Positions 51,733 to 59,236 of a stretch of 64,000 nucleotides of DNA are shown piece by piece (position 1 is the stretch's first letter; each line of letters begins with the position of its first letter). The DNA is taken from positions 248,001 to 312,000 of the forward strand of contig OZ245032.1 in the NCBI GenBank assembly GCA_965224015.1. Direction: 5' to 3'. The notes beneath the pieces are model-generated. The model was not told where the DNA came from, searched no databases, and was given only the letters and a program-made list of their open reading frames with translations. Both the position numbers and the translations under genes were made by a program. This DNA is from CBDCVD01 sp965224015 (lineage in GTDB: Bacteria > Pseudomonadota > Alphaproteobacteria > Rhizobiales > CBDCVD01).

Positions 51733-53271
51733 CTATTCAACTCTGGCGTTCCAAAAGTAAGGCCAGGGTGTTGCCGATAGCCCTTGAAGACCCTTCCGGG
51801 ACCCTTGCAGGGCATTGAAAGCGCCGATCTTGATAAAGCCGACATCCTCAAAGACCTGGCCTTGCAAGGCGGCAAAGAGCTGCTTGCGCTTGGCGACATC
51901 TGTTTCCCGGGTAAACCTGTCGAGGATCGCATCCTTGTCAGGATGAGACCAACCAAGCCGTGATGTGTGGCTATAAAGCGAGGTCAGCGCGGGCTCGGGC
52001 AGAAACGGGGAATGGGTGATGTAAATATCCCAAAGAGCGGGATCATTGCGGCGCTGGCCAAGCGTCGCCCAGTCGACAACATCCATCTGCACCGTGAAGC
52101 CGGAGGCCTCAAGAGCCACCTTGGCGACCTCGGCCATCTTGAAATGAAATTCGTATTGGCGCGACGTTAAAATTCTCAACGGCGTCCCATCATACCCGGC
52201 TTGCTTGAGCAGTTCCGCGGCCTTTGTCTGGTTATTCTGATTGAATTTGTCGACCCCTGAGGTATTGCGCCATGCCCAACCTTGCGGATAAAGGGGCCCA
52301 TCGGTGATGAAGAAGTTTTCATCGCCGAAGGCTGCAAACAGCATGTCATCAATCGGCAAAGCCGCCTGCAAGGCCTGGCGGATCGTTTTATCCGTCAACA
52401 AACCCGCCTTGTGATTGATTGCAAATATCGGCCAGCCGAAAGGTTTCAGCAATACAGGACCTGCTGTGTCACTCGCTGCAAGGCGTGAATAACTTTCGGC
52501 GGGAAGCCCGTCAGCGAAATCGAACTGGCCTGACAACAATCCTTCGATGCGGGTATTGGGATCAGGCACGGGAACAAAGCGAATCTCATCAGCCAGTTGT
52601 TCGCGTTTGCCCGCCGGGCCGTTGGCGGCCTCGTCACGAGAGATATAGCCATCAAAGCGCACTAGCTGGAGATGCTGGTCCGGCACATGTTCAGCGATCT
52701 TGTAGGGACCGGTGCCGACGATCCTGTCAATTGTGTCGGCGATGATCTCCTCGGGATAGACCGCGGCGGCAGAGTTTGAAAATGCCAATAATGACAGCAA
52801 CGGCGCGTAAGGTTCTTTCATGCTAATGGTGACTTGGTGATCACCGGTTGCTTCAACGGAGGCAACCTTACCGGACACCCCTTTGCCGCGCGATGCAACC
52901 TTAAGCCAGCGGTTGAGTGAAGCGACAACGTCCTTTGCATCCATTGTCGAACCGTCATGGAAGGTTACCCCCTTGCGGATACCGATTTTGTACGTCAGGC
53001 CATCATCGGAAATTTCAGGAAGATCAGTGGCGAGAAGCGGCGCAATATTCCAAGCGGAATCGAAGGTATAAAGGGTCTCGACAAAATGCTGGGTGACGAT
53101 TGACACAACATCCTTTGTTGAGACCATCGGGTCGAACGTGTCGGCCTCACCGATGATGGCAATATCGAGTTTGTTATCATCCGCAAGCGCGATAGCAGGG
53201 GACGCGACAAGCGCGCCTCCCGCACATAACATGGCAAGCAAGAGAGATTTGCCGGGGCGATGTAAATTCAT
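51733..53271 (-). CDS. ABC transporter substrate-binding protein, family 5
   Basis: Periplasmic receptor of the importer and first gene of the operon. Signal peptide with hydrophobic core LLLAMLCAGGALVASPAIALA; family features DNKLDIAIIGEADTFDPM, TYKIGIRKGVTFHDGSTMDAKDVVAS, and GTGPYKI. 512 aa. This one uses a Sec-type signal, unlike the Tat-type receptor at 11926. Confidence 0.92.
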   Translation of the reverse strand: MNLHRPGKSLLLAMLCAGGALVASPAIALADDNKLDIAIIGEADTFDPMVSTKDVVSIVTQHFVETLYTFDSAWNIAPLLATDLPEISDDGLTYKIGIRKGVTFHDGSTMDAKDVVASLNRWLKVASRGKGVSGKVASVEATGDHQVTISMKEPYAPLLSLLAFSNSAAAVYPEEIIADTIDRIVGTGPYKIAEHVPDQHLQLVRFDGYISRDEAANGPAGKREQLADEIRFVPVPDPNTRIEGLLSGQFDFADGLPAESYSRLAASDTAGPVLLKPFGWPIFAINHKAGLLTDKTIRQALQAALPIDDMLFAAFGDENFFITDGPLYPQGWAWRNTSGVDKFNQNNQTKAAELLKQAGYDGTPLRILTSRQYEFHFKMAEVAKVALEASGFTVQMDVVDWATLGQRRNDPALWDIYITHSPFLPEPALTSLYSHTSRLGWSHPDKDAILDRFTRETDVAKRKQLFAALQGQVFEDVGFIKIGAFNALQGSRKGLQGLSATPWPYFWNARVE

Positions 53272-53426
53272 ATTATCCTCCCATTATTGTGGAATATATA
53301 CTACAGTAATGTTATTCTAATTCAAACTTCTCGTCAAGGGACGTGTTCCACCGGCTTTCCTTGTGAGATGGATTGATGTATTTGCGCAAACTCCATAATT
53401 ATAGAAAGGCTTCGGGGAAATGGACC
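53272..53426. promoter_or_regulatory. Divergent control region, IclR regulator / ABC operon
   Basis: The A+T-rich segment 53285-53325 between the divergent genes contains a weak dyad GAATA (53292-53296) / TATTC (53313-53317) that could be the IclR operator. The binding-protein RBS GGGAGG is on the minus strand at about 53278-53283. Confidence 0.4.
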
Positions 53427-54197
53427 ATGACTGACAAACGCAGAAAACGCGTCGGCGCTATTGATCGAACGCTGCAGATACTGGATATCCTGACCGATCG
53501 CCAACAGCCGATGAGCACATATGATCTGGCGCAAAAGAGCGGCGCACCGGTCTCCACCATATATAAAATCGTCGATGAACTGGTTGAACGGTCCGTACTG
53601 ACCCGCATCGGCGAGAAAGCGGTTTGGCTTGGCCCACGACTGATGCGCTATGGCCTGACCTATCGATCAAGCCTGGATGTTTTCAATGAAGCCAAGCGTG
53701 AGATGGAAGTGTTAGCCGAACAGCTTGGTGAGACTATTCAAATCTGTGCACGCGACGAGGGCATGATGGTGGTGATCGGCATGGCGCGCGGGGAAGATCA
53801 TTTTAGCGTTGCCTCCGATGTCGGCACACGCGTACCCCTCAACTGGACGGCATCGGGCCGCCTGTTATTGGGTCACCTGGACCGGCAGGAGCGCGTGAGA
53901 ATATTCCGCAAGGTCGCGCGGCCATCAAGTACGGGACAAGCGGAAACCGATCCCGTTAAACTTGCCGAACTCGCTGGCACCGAGTTTCGTGAGCGGCTCG
54001 CGGTACAGATGAGCGCCTCGGAGTTCGCCGTTGCCTGCATTGCAGCGCCAATCTGCGATGAAGCCGGGGCCTGCGTGGCGACCATTTCGATCGTGTTGCC
54101 GGAAACCAAAGCCCGTGCCGCGGCCGATCACCTCGCAGAAAAAGTACGCCATTCGGCGCTAAACATCGAGACTGCACTTGGACGCAGGGCCGCGTGA
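53427..54197 (+). CDS. IclR-family transcriptional regulator
   Basis: Probable ligand-responsive regulator of the adjacent operon. Winged-helix N-terminus: AIDRTLQILDILTDRQQPMSTYDLAQKSGAPVSTIYKIVDEL. The C-terminal effector domain has GETIQICARDEGMMVVIG, LNWTASGRLLLGHL and a final ACIAAPICDEAGACVATISIVLP, typical of IclR. 256 aa from ATG 53427. Confidence 0.92.
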   Translation: MTDKRRKRVGAIDRTLQILDILTDRQQPMSTYDLAQKSGAPVSTIYKIVDELVERSVLTRIGEKAVWLGPRLMRYGLTYRSSLDVFNEAKREMEVLAEQLGETIQICARDEGMMVVIGMARGEDHFSVASDVGTRVPLNWTASGRLLLGHLDRQERVRIFRKVARPSSTGQAETDPVKLAELAGTEFRERLAVQMSASEFAVACIAAPICDEAGACVATISIVLPETKARAAADHLAEKVRHSALNIETALGRRAA

Positions 54198-54205
54198 TGT
54201 TGATG

Positions 54206-54237
54206 CCAGTGAATAGAGATACCAGTGAATAGAGATA
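54206..54237 (+). repeat. 16-bp tandem duplication
   Basis: CCAGTGAATAGAGATA occurs twice head to tail (54206-54221, 54222-54237), just after the IclR stop. Confidence 0.9.
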
Positions 54238-54335
54238 CCCGGCTTGCAAACGGCAATGACAATATTGTCTTTTCCCAAATGGCTAGCGTATTTTGTCACT
54301 CTCAATCACGGCCTGGGACTGCTTGTCGAGCTGTT

Positions 54336-54399
54336 TAGATCAGCATACGTTTAGTTGTACCCATTTTGCTATGAGGACAACTAAACGTATGCTGATCTA
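54336..54399. repeat. Family B repeat, minimal perfect hairpin
   Basis: 23-bp perfect arms (54336-54358 and 54377-54399) beginning TAGATCAGCATACGTTTAG, with the 18-base spacer ACCCATTTTGCTATGAGG. Ends are TA...TA, which fits a TA target duplication. Confidence 0.9.
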
Positions 54400-54958
54400 G
54401 AAGAAAGAAAATATGGTGGCTTTCCCTTACAACTGAGTGTAATCTACTCAACCGGTTATGGCCCAATATTTTGCCTGGACGCATCTGAATAATGGATGGT
54501 GAATGCCCGGTATTTGCGTGGAACTATTTGGATGACAAGGCGGAAATTGTCTGTGGCAGTTTTGGTGAGTTTTTCTACGAGGAGATCCGAATAGCGTTGG
54601 AGGATGTCCTTGAATAGATGATTTATTAACCGTGATCTGACTATTGGTTGTCAAGCAGGAATGCTGATGCCGGATATTCGTCGTCATGATCTCAAGTTGG
54701 AAGTTGGACAGTCTGATTAACTGCTAATTTCTATTGCGTTTTGTCGTCAGGGGCATTTTTGCCTGTTCATGCCAAGGGGCTTTGCGTTTGATGCTTGGCC
54801 CAAGTTGAAGACCGTTGTCTTGTTAGCACCATACAAGAAGTCAGCGTTTACAAACGCCATGGAGGAAAGCGGGCTGGCCAGGTCGGAAATAGGCGTTTTC
54901 AGTTATCTCGTTGGGCGCAACCGATGGCTCGGTTGCCTTGGCTTGTTTTACGGTTACA

Positions 54959-55048
54959 GGAGGGGTGGCAGAGTGGTTGAATGCACTGGTCTTGAAAACC
55001 AGCAGACGTGGAAGCGTCTCGTGGGTTCGAATCCCACCCCCTCCGCCA
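54959..55048 (+). tRNA. tRNA-Ser (anticodon TGA)
   Basis: Acceptor stem GGAGGGG pairs with CCCCTCC, followed by discriminator G and encoded CCA (55046-55048). The anticodon arm ACTGGTCTTGAAAACCAGC places TGA at 54993-54995. A long variable arm and a T arm with GGTTCGAATCC complete a class II serine tRNA. tRNA-Ser genes are frequent integration sites, and the mobile-element scars downstream fit this. Confidence 0.97.
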
Positions 55049-55222
55049 GGCAGTTGGGCATGTTTCGGCTTAGTCAATTGAGCGTGAATATTGCCGTGTT
55101 TTCAAAGCCTTGTTAAATGTCCTTAAAATCGAGAGACGGATTATCGGAGCATGGATTGCCCGTTTGCAGGGCTTGTCTGTGATCGGCTATTCGCCCGTGT
55201 CAGTTTGCGCTGACTTTGAAAA

Positions 55223-55310
55223 AACAGGGAATTTATTCAACGCGAACAGGGAACCGCTCGAACTGGAACAGGGAATTGGTTTTGACTTAACAGGGAAATG
55301 GCGGAATGCG
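55223..55310 (+). repeat. Four 22-bp direct repeats with AACAGGGAA core
   Basis: AACAGGGAA recurs at 55223, 55245, 55267 and 55289, spaced exactly 22 bp; the 13 bases between are not conserved. Such arrays are typical of transposase-binding ends or iterons. They sit 175 bases after tRNA-Ser, next to recombinase and transposase fragments. Confidence 0.8.
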
Positions 55311-55366
55311 GCGCAACACGATTATTCTCGAAGATATTCCGGTCATGCCGGTGGAAGATCGAAGGA

Positions 55367-55498
55367 TTATCCATCGAAGCCTAAAAGGCGCTCTTGTTGA
55401 CGCCAGTCGTAAGGAAGCCTGGTTCGGACTATCTTTTCAAGAGTTAGATCGACAGGTTGCTTGCCATCAAGAATGGCGCTTTGGATGCGCGGAGACAA
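55367..55498 (-). pseudogene. C-terminal remnant of a serine-recombinase-type protein
   Basis: On the minus strand the frame reads LSPRIQSAILDGKQPVDLTL, then EKIVRTRLPYDW and RQQERLLGF. It strongly resembles the C-terminal end of phage-type site-specific recombinases (pattern ...IxxAILdGrqP...L...W..Qr..lGF). Upstream coding sequence is missing, replaced by the IS5-type fragment. It suggests an old integrative element next to the tRNA. Confidence 0.6.
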
Positions 55499-55633
55499 CT
55501 TGCGCACATGAAAGGGTCGATGGGCCTGTTCGTCCGCACCATCGGGCTGGAGAGAGCCTAAACCAAAATCGGTATGGCCAATGTGGCTTACAACTTCCGA
55601 AGATACATGCTCCATGAGCGAAAGGTGGCGTGA
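55490..55633 (+). pseudogene. C-terminal remnant of an IS5-family transposase
   Basis: Reads RRQLAHMKGSMGLFVRTIGL, then ERA, an in-frame TAA stop (55559-55561), and TKIGMANVAYNFRRYMLHER before TGA 55631-55633. The FVRTIG..RA..KIGMAN.AYN.RR pattern is the C-terminus of IS5-group transposases. The N-terminal part is missing, so it is a dead fragment. Confidence 0.7.
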
Positions 55634-56149
55634 GAACATTCCCTCAGCCCCCGTGCCGAGGCAAACATCTCCGCAATCAGCCGGTCACGTCTGGGCCACC
55701 AGCACCAAAACCCCAAAATTATCTCAAAATCATGGGCAGACGCGATTAATCAGAATGTCCAGCCTGTCGAAATGAACATATCAACGCGTTTGTAAATGTG
55801 CCGCTTAACTTTATGGTTGCATTGTGGTGTGGATTTATTGTAGCAGCAACGCAGCGCATCTTAAAAAAAATATATAACAACTGATCGTCGACGGATTGAA
55901 CGTATCCAAAGCGCACATTGGGGTGCCGAATGATTGGAGGCGTGCGGGGTCGATGCAAGCATATTTCTCATTCTCTGGCTTGATGTCGGTGCCCCGTGTC
56001 TGTGCCTGATGGCGTTCGCGCTCGAATTAACAGGATTGATGATTTTCATGGAGGATGGCGGGCAGCACGCAGTGTACGGACAGCACACTGTGTAAAGTCA
56101 AAAGAGCACCGTCAACAACACCGCAGGCAACACGCGCAATACACGCGGC
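55634..56149. other. Intergenic stretch with no recognised gene
   Basis: No family-like open frame in either strand. The last 50 bases contain short ACACG/AACAC repeats that run into the low-complexity 5' end of the next gene. Confidence 0.5.
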
Positions 56150-57187
56150 ATGAATGACATGAATGGCATGAACAACACGAACGACATGAACAACACGAAC
56201 GACATGAGCAAGACGGGTTCCTCCGGGTCATTCGAAGAGAACGGCGTGCAGCCTCGCGATATGTGGTCAGGGGGCTACTACGATGATCAACCGGACTGGT
56301 TCACACCGCCGTGGGAGGTTTACCCGGAGATGCTTGCATACCCATGGGTACAGGAGTTTGAGCACGTCAGGCAACACTCGAAGATAGTGGTTCCGCATCG
56401 CTTTTATCCTTTGGTTGCGCCGGCACCGGTAGATGACGTTCTGGCCATGATCCGGGACAGCGTCAGCCGGCCGGAGATTTTCGCTGCTTATGTCAACGAA
56501 AACTGGTCCGATGACATATTACAGGGCAAGGGTGGATATGTGAGTTTGTGGTTTCGCTGGTACCAAAAGCACAAATACGGCACCGAGACGGATGCGGTTG
56601 ACATTTCGGTTATGCCCACGGTTAAGGTTGTCAATGGCCATTATAACGGTGTTGACGATTTGAGGCTGCGGGCTGACCTGCGCAAGCTACGTACTGTGTG
56701 TCGCGACGCGGCGCATCCGGAGGACGTGGGGAACGAGCAGCAAGAAGTGTATGGGGAGCCACCCTGGTGGGTTTATCCGGAGATGCTGGAATATCCGTGG
56801 GTAAAGGATTTTAAGGCGGTAGCCATGAGGTCAAAGTTCATCTCGGACGGTCCCTGGAAGCGTGCGCCGGTCAACCTGGTTTTATTTCTCATACGGGAGA
56901 TGCTGTCGCGACCTGAGGTCGCCGCCGCCTATGAGGCAGAAGTTGCCACGCCTGAGAGCGATTTTGTTAATTCGCCTAATTGCAAGAGTTTCGATCTTTA
57001 CAACTTTCATAAAGAATATCTTGGCCACAAGTACGGCAACGAAATGCAAGCGGCCTCGCTCGCAAGCTGCCGCGTCATGGATATTTTCATGGGTAAGTAC
57101 AGCGGTGCGGATGACCCGAAACTGGTGGTTGATTTGCTAGCCCTAAAAAACAGTGTCTGCGCGGACGATGGAGTGCATTATGCGTAA
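56150..57187 (+). CDS. Unrecognised protein with an internal domain duplication
   Basis: 345 aa, no family recognised. The N-terminal 20 residues are a Met/Asn/Asp/Thr repeat (MNDMNGMNNTNDM...) coded by an 18-bp tandem unit, so the true start is uncertain; ATG codons recur. The rest is two copies of a domain of about 140 residues. Both begin PPW.VYPEML.YPWV..F (residues about 54-71 and 202-219), share a central SRPE...AAY segment, a Y/F..KYG.E motif and a closing .Y.G.DD.....L..L. pattern. The protein is acidic and aromatic-rich, with no signal peptide or TM segment. It is first in a four-gene overlapping operon with the Hint/RTX protein, so it may be a partner, adaptor or immunity protein; this is only inferred. 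Confidence 0.8.
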   Translation: MNDMNGMNNTNDMNNTNDMSKTGSSGSFEENGVQPRDMWSGGYYDDQPDWFTPPWEVYPEMLAYPWVQEFEHVRQHSKIVVPHRFYPLVAPAPVDDVLAMIRDSVSRPEIFAAYVNENWSDDILQGKGGYVSLWFRWYQKHKYGTETDAVDISVMPTVKVVNGHYNGVDDLRLRADLRKLRTVCRDAAHPEDVGNEQQEVYGEPPWWVYPEMLEYPWVKDFKAVAMRSKFISDGPWKRAPVNLVLFLIREMLSRPEVAAAYEAEVATPESDFVNSPNCKSFDLYNFHKEYLGHKYGNEMQAASLASCRVMDIFMGKYSGADDPKLVVDLLALKNSVCADDGVHYA

Positions 57188-57377
57188 ACAGACGGCTCTG
57201 ATTGTCGACAACAACATGTTGCAGCAACTGTGGCAGGCAGCAAGGGGACCAGATGCCTGGGATAGCCTTTTCAGGGGCAACCGCCAGGTGGTGCTCCTAT
57301 CCCATGTCAAGAATGAGGCTTTGGAGGTAGAGGGACGACACGGGCCAGCTTTCGAGAAATGGACTGATCTGACGTGA
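57180..57377 (+). CDS. Short PIN-like protein (possible fragment)
   Basis: 65 aa from ATG 57180, overlapping the previous stop by 8 bases and the next gene by 4. TALIVDNNMLQQLW resembles the first strand and catalytic Asp of a PIN ribonuclease domain, and RQVVLLSHVKNEALE its second strand region, but the frame ends after about half a domain. It could be a truncated PIN toxin or an unrelated small protein. Confidence 0.5.
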   Translation: MRKQTALIVDNNMLQQLWQAARGPDAWDSLFRGNRQVVLLSHVKNEALEVEGRHGPAFEKWTDLT

Positions 57378-57946
57378 AAAAACATTGGTCTTTAAAGGTA
57401 TTGGCTCTTGCTTGCGGCGTGGCGATTGTGATCTGCAGTAAACTTATCTTTGATAATTTCGTGATGGCAAAAGAAATAGCAGAGATTAAGAAATATATTG
57501 CTTTTAGTGAACCGGGGGTTATTGATTTTTCAGGAGTACCCGAAGAGTGGAAAACCATATGTCTGTCATCAAAAAATTTATACAGGGAGGAATACATCCC
57601 TGGCAGGCTTATGGACCCATATCCGTACGAGAACTCTCCGCGTTCCAACGAACACCCATTTGCTTCAAAGTGGCTGAACTCGGAACCTGATTATAGTCGG
57701 GATAGGATCATACTCATGCTTTACAATAGTAAACTAGAGCTTTTCATGATCCCTGTCGAACGTTCGGAGCTGTCCGCGCCCATTGGTTCTTTACCTAAAC
57801 ATATCGGCACCTATTACTCGCGAGAGGGGGTGCCGCAAAAGTACAGGCAATGCAGCAGGTTTCCTTTTAAGAAGGCCCGTTGCGTGTTTCTGTGGAAGCC
57901 AAAAAACGACGAATGTCTTTTTCTTTTCCTGCAGGATGGAGAGTAA
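57374..57946 (+). CDS. Unrecognised single-TM protein
   Basis: 190 aa, starting GTG 57374 in a GTGA overlap with the preceding stop. KKHW then a hydrophobic segment VLALACGVAIVICSKLIF (about residues 9-26) suggests an N-terminal anchor or signal; the rest is a soluble domain with several Cys and a KKARCVFLWKPKNDECLF ending. The DNA is more A+T-rich than flanking genes, suggesting transfer. No family recognised. Its position before the large Hint protein suggests a membrane partner or immunity factor. Confidence 0.7.
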   Translation: MKKHWSLKVLALACGVAIVICSKLIFDNFVMAKEIAEIKKYIAFSEPGVIDFSGVPEEWKTICLSSKNLYREEYIPGRLMDPYPYENSPRSNEHPFASKWLNSEPDYSRDRIILMLYNSKLELFMIPVERSELSAPIGSLPKHIGTYYSREGVPQKYRQCSRFPFKKARCVFLWKPKNDECLFLFLQDGE

Positions 57947-57949
57947 ATT

Positions 57950-59236
57950 GTGTCCAATATTGAACTTCCCAGTAATATCTATATACAAACTGAAAGTGGT
58001 GGGCTTATTCCAGCATCCCCGGCAGTCACGTATCGGGCGTGGGCTGGTAGATATGGTGCGGCCCGTGGCCTCACGAAAAGACTAAAGTCCGACACAAAGG
58101 GACGCCCTAGATACAAACCAAGCAAAGAGCAGGATGCCTTTCGTCATGCATTCACTTTTGCTGCCCGTTTTTTGATCGAATCCGATGAACAAATGAATGT
58201 AGGAGGGGCCAGAGGAGACCGGGAAGGTGTACAGCCAACGAGAGCAGTTGCTGATGCCCGGGCAAAGGGGCCTGCTTTGTCCTTTGGGTTCTTTAATGAA
58301 TGGTATGCCAGCAATCCGGTTAACGAGCACTTGAAAGATTATTGGAACAATTATGAGGGAATTGCTATCGCCAAAGAAGCGCGCAATAAATATGGAGATG
58401 ATATTACAACGGATGAGTTGGCTGACTATGTCGCTGAGCAGGTAAAAAAAGGCCGTTTAATACTGGATGCAAAGCTTGATGATAGAGCTAAGGTAGAGAA
58501 ATTTGACCTTAGTCGACTTCCTTCGTGGCTCTTGGCGCCCGACAACATCAAGAATGCATTCCCTAATCATTATGGCACTTGGTGCTTTTCCGTAGGCACT
58601 TCTATCGTCATGGCAGACGGCTGCTGTAAATTCATTGAGGACGTGCGTGTTGGCGACGAGGTGTTGTCGTTTGACAGCCGTGGTTGCCTTGTCCCCGGGC
58701 GCGTTACGCGGCTTTATGAGAACGTCACCGATACGTGGCTCAAGCTCTCCAATGGTACCGTTGTCACCCCTGGTCACAGTTATCTGCGCCCTGACGGAAC
58801 CTTTGCCCCCATTGGTGAAATCATTACTGACACCGGCCCCCTGGGTGGCCAGGTTGTCGATGCAGATGGCAAGGTCACCGAAGTCACGGCAAAAACCATC
58901 CGCTACTCTGCTGAGACAGCGCACTTGTTTGAGCAGCACGAAATCTCCATAGCCACCGCAAGCGGCACCGCCGCGCTCGCCCCTGAGATACAACAGGGCT
59001 GGCGCACCTATAATTTTGAGGTCGAAGGCACCCACACTTATATTGCCGATGGCATTCGTGTGCACAACCGGTCGGGCCCATTTGGCGTCATGGGCGATCT
59101 GATTGATGTGACACTGGATCGGTTTGGCGTGCTCGGCGATATTGGTGGAAATATTCTCAATGGCGGGTTGCACATAATTGATGGCGTTATTGAAGGCTTC
59201 AAGGGGGGGTATTTCACGGATTATCCAAGGGTTTGA
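57950..59236 (+). CDS. Hint-domain polymorphic-toxin-like protein, 5' part (frameshifted)
   Basis: 428 aa from GTG 57950, three bases after the previous stop, RBS AGGATGGAG. Residues 1-200 are an unrecognised alpha-rich domain with EQDAFRHAFTFAARFL and NEHLKDYWNNYEGIAIA, distantly like His-containing DUF6973-type domains. Residues 212-373 form a Hint module: it begins with Cys212 in WCFSVGTS, has VTPGHSYLRPDG (block B His) and ends YNFEVEGTHTYIADGIRVHN with His372-Asn373. The residue after Asn is Arg, so protein splicing is not expected but self-cleavage may be. The frame stops at 59234-59236 only because of a G7 tract at 59203-59209; with six G it would continue into the next frame for 839 aa in total. 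Confidence 0.8.
   Translation: MSNIELPSNIYIQTESGGLIPASPAVTYRAWAGRYGAARGLTKRLKSDTKGRPRYKPSKEQDAFRHAFTFAARFLIESDEQMNVGGARGDREGVQPTRAVADARAKGPALSFGFFNEWYASNPVNEHLKDYWNNYEGIAIAKEARNKYGDDITTDELADYVAEQVKKGRLILDAKLDDRAKVEKFDLSRLPSWLLAPDNIKNAFPNHYGTWCFSVGTSIVMADGCCKFIEDVRVGDEVLSFDSRGCLVPGRVTRLYENVTDTWLKLSNGTVVTPGHSYLRPDGTFAPIGEIITDTGPLGGQVVDADGKVTEVTAKTIRYSAETAHLFEQHEISIATASGTAALAPEIQQGWRTYNFEVEGTHTYIADGIRVHNRSGPFGVMGDLIDVTLDRFGVLGDIGGNILNGGLHIIDGVIEGFKGGYFTDYPRV

Larger units (their letters stand above)
54198..54958. other. Intergenic region with no recognised gene
   Basis: 761 bases. It contains a 16-bp tandem duplication and a family B hairpin. Base composition drops compared with upstream. No open frame has recognisable motifs; the region may carry the tRNA promoter near its end. 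Confidence 0.5.

Noticed and set aside
54769..55116. 115-codon open frame overlapping the tRNA
   Set aside because: Runs straight through tRNA-Ser in coding sense and has no family features.
55223..55310. CRISPR array
   Set aside because: Only four units, 9 conserved bases and 13-base variable parts, no cas genes; does not match CRISPR dimensions.
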